64,000 nt of DNA from Ktedonobacter robiniae (GCF_016587375.1 NZ_BNJG01000002.1:744001-808000), one strand, 5' to 3'; numbered from the stretch's first letter, positions 33,895 to 43,586 are shown. The notes: generated from the letters alone by a model not told the origin. Numbers and translations are program-made.

Positions 33895-35373
33895 CTAGAA
33901 CTTGCGTGACCACTCGCAAGGCCAACGCTCAACTACGACCTTCTTCTCGGTATAGAACTCAATGGCATCGCGCCCCTGAGCGTGCATATCGCCGAAAAAG
34001 CTATCCTTCCAACCCGTGAAAGGGAAGAAAGCCATCGGGGCTGCTACGCCCACATTGATACCGATATTGCCCACACGCACCTCATAGCGGAACTTACGGG
34101 CCGCGGCGCCGCTACTTGTAAACAGGCAGGCCATGTTTCCAAACGGAGAGGCATTGATCAGCTCGATGGCGGCATCGATATCCTGAACATGTATCAGGCT
34201 GAGGACAGGCCCAAATATCTCGGTACGCGCAAGCTCACTTTGCGGCGCGAGATTATCAAGTAGTGTCGGGCGTACGAAATACCCGCGCTCATAGCCTTTG
34301 ACCTGTGTATTGCGCCCATCTACAAGCAGTTCCGCGCCCTCCCGAGCGCCCTTCGCGATAAGCGACTCGATACGTTGCTTGCTCTCAGGGGTAATGACTG
34401 GCCCCATCTCAACCTCTGAATCCAGGCCAGATCCTACTTTGCGTTGCACTGCCGCGTCTGTTAGGCGTTCGCGAAACTCTGTCCGGGCTTCGCCCACCGT
34501 AATCGCGACCGAGGTAGCCAGGCAGCGTTGCCCGGCGCAGCCAAACGATGAGTCGGCAACGATACGTGTAGTCATCTCCATATCGGCATCGGGAAGCACA
34601 ATAACGGTATTCTTCGCGCCTCCCTGGCATTGAGCGCGTTTTCCATTGGCTGCCGCCCTGCTATAGACATACTTTGCCACAGGCGAGGAACCCACAAACG
34701 AAATAGCGCGTACCAACGAATGATCGAGCAGCGCGTCAACGGCCTCTTTGCCGCCATTGACCAGGCTCACGACCCCCGTTGGCAGGCCAAGTTGGTCAAT
34801 CAGTTCGAAGACGCGCGCCATCGTCAGTGGCACTTTCTCCGATGGTTTGAGGATAAAGCAGTTACCGCAGGCGATAGCATAGGGTAGGAACCAGAGCGGG
34901 ATCATACCGGGAAAATTGAAAGGTGTTATGGCGGCCACCACTCCGACTGGCTGACGAAACATATGCTCATCAATGCCAGAGGCGATATCCTCAAGGTTAT
35001 AGCCCATCATCAAAGAGGGAATGCCTGTCGCGACCTCAACATTCTCGATGCCGCGCAAGAGTTCACCCTGAGCTTCCGCCAGCGTTTTACCACACTCCTG
35101 CGTGGTCAAATGGGCAATCTCTTCGGAATGCTCTTCCAGAAGCTGCTTGAACTTAAAGAGGTATTGGATGCGCTCGGTTGGGGGTGTACGTCGCCAACCG
35201 TCAAAGGCGGCCTGGGCAGCCTGTACGGCCGTATCTACCTCGTCAGCAGGTGAAAGGGGCACATGCGCCAGGAGCTCATCTGTCGCAGGATTGCGTACTG
35301 GGAGATATTCAGCGGCTCGCGAGTGTGTCCACTGGCCGCCAATATAGTTCATAAGTTGACGATGCTGTGTCAT
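33895..35373 (-). CDS. iolA: Methylmalonate-semialdehyde dehydrogenase, CoA-acylating (IolA/MmsA)
   Basis: The 492-residue aldehyde dehydrogenase converts malonic semialdehyde to acetyl-CoA and CO2, the last step of inositol breakdown. Motifs are TPFNFPGMIPLW (150-161), LKPSEKVPLT, the glycine motif SFVGSSPVAKYV, and FGCAGQRCLA with the catalytic Cys284. MmsA-type features are the QCQGGAKN segment, in place of the usual Glu-containing motif of hydrolytic ALDHs, and the C-terminal TGWKDSFFGD. It overlaps the ATPase stop codon by 4 bp. Confidence 0.94.
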   Translation of the reverse strand: MTQHRQLMNYIGGQWTHSRAAEYLPVRNPATDELLAHVPLSPADEVDTAVQAAQAAFDGWRRTPPTERIQYLFKFKQLLEEHSEEIAHLTTQECGKTLAEAQGELLRGIENVEVATGIPSLMMGYNLEDIASGIDEHMFRQPVGVVAAITPFNFPGMIPLWFLPYAIACGNCFILKPSEKVPLTMARVFELIDQLGLPTGVVSLVNGGKEAVDALLDHSLVRAISFVGSSPVAKYVYSRAAANGKRAQCQGGAKNTVIVLPDADMEMTTRIVADSSFGCAGQRCLATSVAITVGEARTEFRERLTDAAVQRKVGSGLDSEVEMGPVITPESKQRIESLIAKGAREGAELLVDGRNTQVKGYERGYFVRPTLLDNLAPQSELARTEIFGPVLSLIHVQDIDAAIELINASPFGNMACLFTSSGAAARKFRYEVRVGNIGINVGVAAPMAFFPFTGWKDSFFGDMHAQGRDAIEFYTEKKVVVERWPCEWSRKF

Positions 35374-36266
35374 ACCTGTCCTCCATCCCTAGTAGGGTGT
35401 TGATGATGTAGCGTTTCAAGCTCGGCCTCAAATTCTTGCGCAGCCTCCGCTAGTTTTTCGCCAGCTCCGGCGTCGATACGCGCGAACTCAGCCAGTTCGT
35501 GACTCAGTTCCTCCAGTTCTTCACCACCTGCCATCATAGAAACGACCTCATTCCTGCTGATTTCGGCTTTTGTGAACGTTCCCTGGCTGCGTCCACGGTT
35601 GAGCAGGGTAAAACGGTCACCGATCGGATAGGCGTGGTGAGGGTTATGCGTGATAAAGATCACTCCCAGTCCACGCGCACGCGCCTGGGCAATGTAGCGT
35701 AATACCACGCCAGCTTCCTTGACGCCCAGTGCCGCCGTAGGCTCATCCAGAATCAAAACCCTGGCTCCAAAGTAAACAGCACGCGCAATAGCGATGGATT
35801 GGCGCTCTCCACCAGAGAGCGAACCTACAGGCTGGCTCGTATCGCGTATATAGATACCCATCTTCGCCAATTCGTCGCGTGTCAGGTCATCGGCGCGAGC
35901 CGCATCAAAGCGCTTGAAGGGTCCCCAGCCTCGCGTCGGCTCCGAGCCAAGGAAAAAGTTGCGCGAAATACTCATCATCGGGATCATCGCCAGGTCCTGG
36001 AATACAGTCGCGATACCCGCGTTGAGGGCATCTCGCGGCGAATTGAAATGAACCTCTTTGCCCCTTACCAGATAATGCCCATCGCTTGGTTGATGCACAC
36101 CTGAGAGGATTTTGATCAGTGTCGATTTCCCTGCACCATTATCGCCAAGCAGACACATGACCTCGCCAGCACGTACACTCATGGAGACGCCTTTTAGCGC
36201 GATGACACTGCTAAAGTACTTTGAGACATTTTGCACTTCGAGCAAAGGAGTATCGTTTGCCTTCAT
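35370..36266 (-). CDS. CUT2 sugar ABC transporter ATPase, single domain
   Basis: 298 residues with one nucleotide-binding domain: Walker A GDNGAGKST (41-49), Q-loop Gln90, signature LSGGERQ (150-156), Walker B LILDEP (171-176), H-loop THNPHH. CUT2 systems of the RbsA/MglA type normally use a double-domain ATPase of about 500 residues; this is the short FrcA-like form. A glutamate-rich C-terminal tail of about 50 residues is unusual. It energises the inositol importer and overlaps both neighbours by 4 bp, indicating coupled translation. Confidence 0.92.
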   Translation of the reverse strand: MKANDTPLLEVQNVSKYFSSVIALKGVSMSVRAGEVMCLLGDNGAGKSTLIKILSGVHQPSDGHYLVRGKEVHFNSPRDALNAGIATVFQDLAMIPMMSISRNFFLGSEPTRGWGPFKRFDAARADDLTRDELAKMGIYIRDTSQPVGSLSGGERQSIAIARAVYFGARVLILDEPTAALGVKEAGVVLRYIAQARARGLGVIFITHNPHHAYPIGDRFTLLNRGRSQGTFTKAEISRNEVVSMMAGGEELEELSHELAEFARIDAGAGEKLAEAAQEFEAELETLHHQHPTRDGGQV

Positions 36267-37330
36267 CGACGCACCTCCATTGCATATTTGCGCACATAGC
36301 GGTTGAGCAACACTGCCAGCAAAAGCAGTAAACCAAGCACTACGCTATTCCAGTCGGCATCCACACCCGCGAAGAAAATGCCCTGGCCCACAATACCGTA
36401 GATCAATGCCCCAAAGGCGGAGCCGATTGCCGAGCCATAACCGCCGGTCAAGAGTGTGCCACCAACGACCACGGCAATAATTGTGAGAAATTCTTGATTC
36501 TGTCCGCGCAGGACGTCAGCTCCGGTCGCGTGAACTGCTTGAATAACTGCCAGCAAGCAGGCAGCAAGAGCCGTTCCTATAAAGAGGAGGATCTTTACGC
36601 GCCTGACTGGTACCCCTACGTTACGCGCTGCCTGAGCATCGCCTCCAACGCCGAAGATCCAGTTGCCGAATGGAGTACCCAGCAGCACCCATGTTGCTAT
36701 CGCCGTGATTGCCAGCCACCAGAGAATAGATACTGGGAACTGAGCATCGCCAATCGTAATGCTGCTGTCGAAGACGACCCTGGCCAGTTGATAGCCCGCG
36801 GTCTGGTTCAAGCCACCTACCTGGGTAAGCCCTGTCAACGCACGTGTGACGCCTATCGTTGTCCCGCGCAGGATAAACTGAGTTGCCAGGGTCACGATGA
36901 ACGAGGGCAGGCCGGTACGCAGCACCAGGTACCCATTGAGAAATCCCACCAGTAAGGCGAGCAGCATAGCGACCAGAATAGCGAACCAGATATTCCACCC
37001 CAACTGCACCGATAAGATCGTGACGACCATGCCAGAAACACCGATAATGGAACCGATTGAAAGGTCAAACTCTCCGCCTATCATAAGGAGCGCAACGGGA
37101 ACAGCCAGAATGCCTAATTCAGCAGATACAGTCAGATAGTTTGCCGTGCCTGCCAGAGTGAGAAACCCGCTATCGCCAGCGATAATAGCGAAGAAGATCC
37201 AGACAGCAATTGAGCCTCCAATGGCTCCCATTTCAGGGCGAACCAGTAACTTACGCCATACACTCACGCGCATGACACGTTCATCAGTATTGACCTCGCG
37301 CTTGCTCGCGGCCCCTCGAGATACACGCAT
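36263..37330 (-). CDS. CUT2 sugar ABC transporter permease (RbsC-like)
   Basis: About 355 residues from ATG 37330, preceded by GGGAGGA; an upstream in-frame start at 37378 has no such site. The roughly ten hydrophobic helices begin at IGGSIAVWIFFAIIAGDSGF. The typical motifs of the branched-chain/ribose permease family are ALLMIGGEFDLSIGSIIGVSG, NGYLVLRTGLPSFIVTLAT, and VVGGTLLTGGYGSAIGSAFG near the end. It forms the membrane channel of the inositol transporter with the ATPase gene that follows. Confidence 0.92.
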   Translation of the reverse strand: MRVSRGAASKREVNTDERVMRVSVWRKLLVRPEMGAIGGSIAVWIFFAIIAGDSGFLTLAGTANYLTVSAELGILAVPVALLMIGGEFDLSIGSIIGVSGMVVTILSVQLGWNIWFAILVAMLLALLVGFLNGYLVLRTGLPSFIVTLATQFILRGTTIGVTRALTGLTQVGGLNQTAGYQLARVVFDSSITIGDAQFPVSILWWLAITAIATWVLLGTPFGNWIFGVGGDAQAARNVGVPVRRVKILLFIGTALAACLLAVIQAVHATGADVLRGQNQEFLTIIAVVVGGTLLTGGYGSAIGSAFGALIYGIVGQGIFFAGVDADWNSVVLGLLLLLAVLLNRYVRKYAMEVRR

Positions 37331-37388
37331 ATGTTTCCTCCCAAATGGTATGGTTGGAGCCAATGCGCCTGGCTCCAACCATGTCCCA

Positions 37389-38384
37389 CTAACGCGTCCC
37401 TTGCTGCGCTAGCTGAGTGACCTTATCCGCGTTATCCTTTGTGACAAAGCCCGGCCCGGTCATTAAGACATCATTCGCAATAGTGTTGAGGTTGGTCCGG
37501 TACAGGGTCAGGAGAACAATGGGAAGATAGCCCTGGAGATACTGCTGCTGATCAATGGCGAAGAGCATAGTACCACCCTTGATGGCCTGCAATACGTCCG
37601 GTGAGAGGTCAAAGGTCGCAAGCTTGACTTTATCGCCTTTATTGAGAGCCTGTAGAGCCTTCAGGGCCGGTGTAGCTCCGGTTGGTCCGAGAGCCATCAA
37701 GCCATCTACGTCAGGCTTGGCTCTAAGGGCTGCCTCAATGCGTTGCTGCGATTCCGTGGGGTTCGCCAGGTTCACAGCAAGCACTTCAACTTTGGCTCCG
37801 GCTTTCGCCATCGCGTCGGTGAAGCCTTTACAACGTGCATCCAGTCCAGCGTTGCCGACTTCCTGATTGATACACAGCGCGTGCTTGACACCCGAGCTCG
37901 CCATACGCTCACCACCACCCAGGCCAGCTTCATACTCGGTCTGTCCAACGTGGACTAGAATACCAAGTTTTTTCGCTACGTCACTTCCTGAATTGATGGA
38001 AATAACCGGGATACCAGCCGCTATGGCCTTCTGGATTGAAGGGCTAAGGGCGTTCGCGTCAGGGATGGAGACGACCAGGCCATCAGGTTTAGAGGCGACG
38101 GCGGCATCGATCAGGTGCGCCATGGCAACCATATCAAAGGTTCCGGGAGCCTGGTATTCGACCTTCACTCCCATATCTTTGGCTCCCTGATCAACGCCTT
38201 TTTTGACGACCGACCAGAATGGGTCCGATGCCTGTCCATGCGTGATGACAACAAAGCGTAGGTTGGAGCGAGCAGTGTTCCCAGAGGGCGCTGCATTCTG
38301 GGAGCTATTCGCTCCTCCACTGCAACCAGTAAGGATAAACAGTAGGGTCGCGACCAGGGCTACTATACGGCAGAACCGCTTCAT
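37389..38384 (-). CDS. Periplasmic-type sugar-binding lipoprotein (inositol importer)
   Basis: The 331-residue family 2 (ribose-binding-like) protein has signal MKRFCRIVALVATLLFILTG followed by Cys21, a lipobox. Two Rossmann lobes are visible: LRFVVITHGQASDPFWSVVK, KPDGLVVSIPDANALSP, GIPVISINSGSD, ALCINQEVGNAGLDARCKGF and DGLMALGPTGATPALKAL. It should capture inositol outside the membrane and hand it to the permease gene downstream. It sits 118 bp after iolD. ATG preceded by AAGGAGG. Confidence 0.9.
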   Translation of the reverse strand: MKRFCRIVALVATLLFILTGCSGGANSSQNAAPSGNTARSNLRFVVITHGQASDPFWSVVKKGVDQGAKDMGVKVEYQAPGTFDMVAMAHLIDAAVASKPDGLVVSIPDANALSPSIQKAIAAGIPVISINSGSDVAKKLGILVHVGQTEYEAGLGGGERMASSGVKHALCINQEVGNAGLDARCKGFTDAMAKAGAKVEVLAVNLANPTESQQRIEAALRAKPDVDGLMALGPTGATPALKALQALNKGDKVKLATFDLSPDVLQAIKGGTMLFAIDQQQYLQGYLPIVLLTLYRTNLNTIANDVLMTGPGFVTKDNADKVTQLAQQGTR

Positions 38385-38502
38385 TATTCTCCTCCTTGAA
38401 GAACTACAGTGGCTATTACAAAGACACTAATGTAGTGATTGGTTCTCGCTAGCCAGGGACGGGTTAACCGCTTGTCCACGTCATTGAGGCCATAGCGGCA
38501 TG

Positions 38503-40449
38503 TTATAGGAAGTAGCGCTCCTGCTGGCGCTTTTCTTCCCACTGGGCGCGGGCTACTTCTACTTGCGGCTTTGTACTGACTTCCGCAACTGGTACATCCC
38601 ACCAACTTTCGTAGCCTGGGACTTCTTGATAGCGATCATTCTGCACATAAATAACTGTTGTACGCTCAACTGCTTTGGCAGCTTCAAGCGCGGCAACAAA
38701 ATCCGCGTGACTTTTGCACTCAATGACATGTGCTCCAAGGCTACGCGCATTCGTTGCCAGATCAACAGGCAGAGGACGAACCTCTGTGCCCTGCACGTCT
38801 CCGGGCAAGGCACCATTCTCCGGATAGGCATAGCGTGTACCGAAGCCTTCCTGGCCCAATGACCGGCTGAGGCTACCAATGCTCTTGAAACCATGATTAT
38901 CCAGTAACACAATGATCAATTTATAGTTTTCCTGAATGGAGGTAACAATCTCGCTGTTCATCATGAGATATGAACCATCCCCTACCATCACATACACGTC
39001 GCGCTCGGGCGCGGCCATCTTAATGCCGAGGCCACCTGCGATCTCGTAGCCCATACAGCTATACCCATATTCGAGATGGTAATTCTTGGGATGACGCGCC
39101 CGCCAGAGCTTATGCAGGTCACCGGGTAGACTACCCGCGGCACAGACCATAATAGCGTCAGGTGAACTCAGTTCGTTGACAGCACCGATAAGTTCACCCT
39201 GAGATGGTAACGGCTCATTACGCAGTTCATAAATCCGCTCCACTTCACGATCCCAGGCACTATGAAGTCGCTCGGCCTGCTCCCGGTAGTCAACCGCAAC
39301 CGCATAGTCTCCCAGAAGTGTCTGAAGCTCTTCTAGCGTCGCTTGCGCATCCCCAACCAGGGGGCAGGCTCGGTGCTTGAAGGCATCGAATTCGGCGCAA
39401 TTGATATTGATAAAGCGTACATTGGGATGCTGGAAAGCCGTCTTCGAGGCAGTTGTGAAGTCGCTGTAGCGCGTGCCGATGCCAATCACCAGGTCAGCTT
39501 CCCGCGCAAGGCGGTTGGCGGCGAAGGTGCCGGTAACGCCTATTGCGCCAAGATTAAGCGGATGATCATAGCGCAGGCCACCCTTGCCAGCCATTGTTTC
39601 TCCGACGGGAATCCCCGAACGCTCGACGAAATTGCACAGCAGTTCCGTCACCCCCGCGTAAATCACGCCTCCTCCAGCGATAATCAGAGGCCGTTCACTG
39701 GCGCGAATCCAGGCGGCGGCTTGCTCTAGTGCGCGGCGATCTGGCCGATTGCGCGCTATATGCCATGTGCGGCGCTCGAAGAACTCCGAAGGATATGCAT
39801 ATGCCTCGGTCTGCACATCCTGTGGGAGGGCCAGCGTTACCGTGCCGGTCTCTATGGGACTGGTTAGTACGCGCAGAGCCTCGGGCAGTGTCGTCAAGAG
39901 TTGCTCGGGGCGACTGATGCGATCCCAGTAGCGGCTCACTGGCTTAAAACAATCGTTAACCGATATATCCTGTGAATGCTCAAACTCAAGCTGCTGGAGA
40001 ACGGGTGCGACATTGCGACGCGCGAAGATATCACCGGGCAAGAGCAGCACTGGCAAGCGATTGATCGTGGCTGTGGCCGCTCCCGTGAGCATATTAGTGG
40101 CGCCCGGGCCAATCGATGACGTACAGGCAAACGCTTGCAGCCGATTCTTCGTTTTGGCATACGCCACAGCGGCGTGTACCATTGCCTGCTCGTTTCGTGA
40201 TTGATAGTAGCGAAAATCGGGCATTTGTTGCAACGCCTGACCGATACCGCCGACATTCCCATGGCCGAAAATGCCGAAACATCCAGCAAAAAAGGGACTT
40301 TCTACGCCATCACACGCGATATACTGATTCTTGAGAAAGGCGATCAGTGCCTGGGCCATTGTCATCGTCGTCAACTTACTGAACCTCCGCTTCTGGAAAA
40401 CCCCTATGATGGATCCAGGGGTTGTTGACAGCATCCTTCCCGCGAGCAT
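38503..40449 (-). CDS. iolD: 3D-(3,5/4)-trihydroxycyclohexane-1,2-dione hydrolase (IolD)
   Basis: The ThDP-dependent enzyme opens the ring of the diketone to 5-deoxy-glucuronate. The N-terminal MTMAQALIAFL and FAGCFGIFGHGNVGGIGQAL are strongly characteristic. ThDP binding is at GDGSYLMMNSEIVTSI with IVLLDNHGF. The ATG at 40449 overlaps the iolC stop (TAATG); alternative starts at 40434 or 40365 exist. The homologous KRRFSKLTT stretch before 40365 argues for an upstream start. The length of up to 648 residues fits the family. Confidence 0.93.
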   Translation of the reverse strand: MLAGRMLSTTPGSIIGVFQKRRFSKLTTMTMAQALIAFLKNQYIACDGVESPFFAGCFGIFGHGNVGGIGQALQQMPDFRYYQSRNEQAMVHAAVAYAKTKNRLQAFACTSSIGPGATNMLTGAATATINRLPVLLLPGDIFARRNVAPVLQQLEFEHSQDISVNDCFKPVSRYWDRISRPEQLLTTLPEALRVLTSPIETGTVTLALPQDVQTEAYAYPSEFFERRTWHIARNRPDRRALEQAAAWIRASERPLIIAGGGVIYAGVTELLCNFVERSGIPVGETMAGKGGLRYDHPLNLGAIGVTGTFAANRLAREADLVIGIGTRYSDFTTASKTAFQHPNVRFININCAEFDAFKHRACPLVGDAQATLEELQTLLGDYAVAVDYREQAERLHSAWDREVERIYELRNEPLPSQGELIGAVNELSSPDAIMVCAAGSLPGDLHKLWRARHPKNYHLEYGYSCMGYEIAGGLGIKMAAPERDVYVMVGDGSYLMMNSEIVTSIQENYKLIIVLLDNHGFKSIGSLSRSLGQEGFGTRYAYPENGALPGDVQGTEVRPLPVDLATNARSLGAHVIECKSHADFVAALEAAKAVERTTVIYVQNDRYQEVPGYESWWDVPVAEVSTKPQVEVARAQWEEKRQQERYFL

Positions 40450-41477
40450 TAGAATCCGCCGTGATCCTGAATAAAAGCCATCACCTCATCGTAAGTAGGC
40501 ATAAAGTTCGCGCACCCATGCCGGGTCACCAGAATAGCTCCGCAGGCATTTGCCAGGCGCACTGTCTTATACCAATCCCACCCATTGACCAGACCATACA
40601 GCACACCAGAGGCAAAGGCATCGCCCGCGCCCAGGATATTCTGCACCTCCACTGGAAAACCTGGCACCGATAGTGGCCCGGCAAGGCGATCACTGGAGGT
40701 AGAGTGAACGAGAGAACTTTCAGCCCCCCGTTTCTGGATGACCCATTGTGGCCCCAGCCCCAGCATGGCCTGGATAGCAGCCTGGCTATCACCACTCACC
40801 CGCGCATCCGAAATCTGGGAATGGGTGAGCCGTATCTGACTCACATCGGTCAGCATGACCGCGTTGATTTCATCTTCAGTGCCTAAAACGACATCCACCA
40901 GGCGTAGCGCCGAACGCAGCGTCACGCCAAAGGCGCGCTGGTCGTGCCACTGGTCAGGGCGAAAGTCGATATCCAGCAGCACGGTTACGCCCGCCTGATG
41001 TGCGATCTCAGCCGCGAACAAGGTCGCGCTTCTGCTTGGTTCCTGGCTCAGGCCCGTGCCACTGATCAATAACGCGCAGCTGTCGGCGATGGGTGTTGCC
41101 AGCACATCGTCGATAGTCAAGGCGATATCGGCGCAATTTTCGCGATAATAGGTCAGCGGGAAGCGGTCCGGCGGCTCAATGCCCAGTACCACCGCGCTAG
41201 AGCGTCTCTCCGGTTTGCGCGGAATGAAACGCGTCTCGACCCCTTCGCGCATGAGAAAATGCAGAATAAAGTCGCCTACCTGATCTTCTCCTACCGCCGT
41301 GAGCAATGCGACATTCAATCCCAGGCGGCGCGTGCCCACGCTGATATTCGTTGGACAGCCGCCAACGTAAGCGGCGAAACCCGTAATCCCCACAAACGGG
41401 GCACCAATATCATTCGAGTAGAGGTCAATCGACGAGCGCCCCATTGTCACGACATCATATTTTTTGCCCGTATTCAT
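40449..41477 (-). CDS. iolC: 5-dehydro-2-deoxygluconokinase (IolC)
   Basis: The 342-residue PfkB-family kinase phosphorylates 2-deoxy-5-keto-gluconate at C6. Signatures are TMGRSSIDLYSNDIG near the start (the IolC-type motif), GGCPTNISVGTRRLG (39-53), an AVGED loop, DIDFRPDQW, and GAGDAFASG (283-291) with catalytic Asp286. It is a single-domain IolC without the DUF2090 fusion seen in some bacteria, consistent with a separate aldolase gene in this operon. It is 14 bp from iolB and overlaps iolD. Confidence 0.93.
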   Translation of the reverse strand: MNTGKKYDVVTMGRSSIDLYSNDIGAPFVGITGFAAYVGGCPTNISVGTRRLGLNVALLTAVGEDQVGDFILHFLMREGVETRFIPRKPERRSSAVVLGIEPPDRFPLTYYRENCADIALTIDDVLATPIADSCALLISGTGLSQEPSRSATLFAAEIAHQAGVTVLLDIDFRPDQWHDQRAFGVTLRSALRLVDVVLGTEDEINAVMLTDVSQIRLTHSQISDARVSGDSQAAIQAMLGLGPQWVIQKRGAESSLVHSTSSDRLAGPLSVPGFPVEVQNILGAGDAFASGVLYGLVNGWDWYKTVRLANACGAILVTRHGCANFMPTYDEVMAFIQDHGGF

Positions 41478-41491
41478 GCCTTTCTCCTATG

Positions 41492-42397
41492 CTATAGCCT
41501 ATGCTTGATCTCGTAGAGCGGTATACGTTCGTCAAGCCCTTTGTAGTGTTCCTTGACCCACACGTAGCGCGGATCTTCGCTATTCGCCAGAGATTGGGCG
41601 CTACCAGCCAGAGCATTGAGGTAGTACGTCGTGTAGCCGGGCGGGCTCGCAACGGGGTGGTACCCTTCTGGCACCAGCACTGCATCGTTATCATGCGCCA
41701 TCAAGAGAGCATCGATGGGAAAGCCAGCCTGGTGCAAGGGTGACTCAGGATCGGTATAGATACGTTGATAGGCATACCCTTCAGGGCGGCTCAGCTTATA
41801 AAAATACACCTCTTCGAGGTCAGCCTCCACAACTTGACCGTGTATGTCCGTCTTATGGATATCGTGCTTATGCGGAGGATAACTCGACCAGTTACCGCCG
41901 GGCGTATACACCTCTACCACGACGAGCCGCTGACAGGAGAAGCCGGGCGGGATGATATTGTTAATCTGCCGCGTGGCATTATCACCACCTCGAATCTCGG
42001 TAGCGATATCGTGTGGCGTGATCAGGCATGGTGCGAAATCCTGGTCTGCAGGAGCAGAAATAACGGCATATTCGCACTCCGTTTCGGCTCGAACATTCAG
42101 CGTCGTCTGGCGTGGCAGGTAGAGCGCGTGTGGTAGACCAGCAAAGACACTCTCGCGTTCCCCAATGTGGGACCATTGACCGCGATTCGATTCAACCTGA
42201 ATACGACCACCCAGGACTACCAATGCCAGTTCACGCTCGCCTGTGGCAAACGTCCATGTGTCCCGCGCAGACAGGTGTTGCACCTGAAAATGGAGGTAAT
42301 CCCAGCCCGCCATCTCCGCTGTTACCTCGACGATAACATTGGCATCATGTACATTACCAGAATGAACAATCAGGTTGCTTGCATCATATTGCCGCAT
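41492..42397 (-). CDS. iolB: 5-deoxy-glucuronate isomerase (IolB)
   Basis: About 301 residues from ATG 42397, preceded by AAAGGAA; a start at 42436 is less supported. The bicupin metalloenzyme isomerises 5-deoxy-glucuronate to 2-deoxy-5-keto-gluconate. Characteristic segments are LQVQHLSARDTWTF-like strand pairs and VVEVYTPGGNWSSYPPHKHD with the metal His residues. LEEVYFYKLSRPEGYAYQRI and VPEGYHPVASPPGYTTYYLN follow. It is the first enzyme gene after the regulator. Confidence 0.92.
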   Translation of the reverse strand: MRQYDASNLIVHSGNVHDANVIVEVTAEMAGWDYLHFQVQHLSARDTWTFATGERELALVVLGGRIQVESNRGQWSHIGERESVFAGLPHALYLPRQTTLNVRAETECEYAVISAPADQDFAPCLITPHDIATEIRGGDNATRQINNIIPPGFSCQRLVVVEVYTPGGNWSSYPPHKHDIHKTDIHGQVVEADLEEVYFYKLSRPEGYAYQRIYTDPESPLHQAGFPIDALLMAHDNDAVLVPEGYHPVASPPGYTTYYLNALAGSAQSLANSEDPRYVWVKEHYKGLDERIPLYEIKHRL

Positions 42398-42486
42398 ATC
42401 AATTCCTTTCTCATATCTACTTGTCTGCTTATACACATTACAGGTCTACAGGCAGGCCGGTCTGATAGAGCCGCATGGCCGCGGTA

Positions 42487-43527
42487 CTAACGATACTGCT
42501 CTCGCAATGGCGCGGTGCTGCCACGTAACACAAGAGATGGGGGCAGGCTATGATTTTTACCTGGATGACCACTCAATAGGTCTAACATTACCTGAGTCGC
42601 AAGGCGTCCTAGTTCTACTCTGGGCTGATGAATGGTAGTCAATGGCGGCGTCATACAACTGGCGATCTGGATATCATCAAAGCCGATGATACTCAGGTCT
42701 TGTGGCACCGCGATCCCTTTTTCGTGACATGCTGTCAGCATACCAATAGCGATCATATCGTTATAACAGAAAACAGCAGTAACACCTGCGCCGAGCAAAT
42801 CGAGCAGGGCGTTCTGCCCCACACTTATATCTTCATCCTGCGAGGCCTCATCACATGGCGGCTGGATCACCCATGCTGCTTGCCTCTGTATACCAGCCTG
42901 ATCAAGCGCGTCTATGTATCCCTGAAGCCGTTGTTGATTTGAACCTGGGCGACTCCTACTGCCCAGATAGCCTATAGCGTGATGCCCGAGTTGCAGCAGG
43001 TGGTTGACGGCAAGCTGCGCGCCCTGGTGATCATCTACTGCAATCCAGTGCAGCTGACTGGCCTGTAACTCGCCCTGACTATTGATTAAGACAGTGGGAA
43101 TGCGGATATGGGAAATGCGGTGGCTGTAATTGGTAGCAATACGCGATGATGCGACCAGGATACCATCGACGCGTCGACGTTGATAGGTTTCGATGATATC
43201 TGTAGCCTTTTGAGGGTCGTTATAAGAGGCACTGAGCAAAACACTAAAATGCGCGGCACGCGCCACTTCCTCAACGCCTTTGACAACATCGCCAAAGAAG
43301 GGATCAGCAATCGAGGTTACGACCAGGCCGATAGTGCTGGATTGCTGTGTTTGCAGGCTTTGCGCGATAGCATTGGGTGTATAACCCATTTCATCGGCCA
43401 GCTTCCGGATGCGCTCGCGTGTATCCGCGCTAATGAGCGGATTCTGGCGGAGCGCACGCGAGACGGTCGTGTGTGAGACGCCGGCAACGCGAGCGATATC
43501 GGCAATAGAAACCTCTTGTCGGCGCAA
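42487..43527 (-). CDS. LacI family regulator of the inositol operon
   Basis: 346 residues. The HTH is VSIADIARVAGVSHTTVSRA, with the hinge helix YTPNAIAQSLQT. The ligand-binding domain includes GLVVTSIADPFFGDVVKGVE, VDDHQGAQLAVNHLLQLGH and IGFDDIQIASCMTPPLTTI. It probably starts at TTG 43527 behind AAGGGGG; such a weak start would keep repressor levels low. It is the first gene of the operon, 50-90 bp before iolB, so it likely regulates its own transcript through the palindrome at 43565-43586. In other bacteria the iol repressor is often of the DeoR or RpiR type. Confidence 0.9.
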   Translation of the reverse strand: MRRQEVSIADIARVAGVSHTTVSRALRQNPLISADTRERIRKLADEMGYTPNAIAQSLQTQQSSTIGLVVTSIADPFFGDVVKGVEEVARAAHFSVLLSASYNDPQKATDIIETYQRRRVDGILVASSRIATNYSHRISHIRIPTVLINSQGELQASQLHWIAVDDHQGAQLAVNHLLQLGHHAIGYLGSRSRPGSNQQRLQGYIDALDQAGIQRQAAWVIQPPCDEASQDEDISVGQNALLDLLGAGVTAVFCYNDMIAIGMLTACHEKGIAVPQDLSIIGFDDIQIASCMTPPLTTIHQPRVELGRLATQVMLDLLSGHPGKNHSLPPSLVLRGSTAPLREQYR

Positions 43528-43564
43528 CGCTTGCCCCCTTTACGAGAGATCCTCACAAGAAATC

Positions 43565-43586
43565 TTTATGCACACGTGTGCATAAA
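43565..43586. promoter_or_regulatory. 22-bp perfect palindrome, LacI operator
   Basis: TTTATGCACAC followed by its exact complement, centred on CG, lies 38 bp upstream of the regulator start. It has the form of a strong LacI-family operator and is the only such site recognised before the operon. Confidence 0.8.

Noticed and set aside
36494..36955. Plus-strand frame of about 150 codons inside the inositol permease gene
   Set aside because: It is antisense to a clear membrane protein with family motifs.
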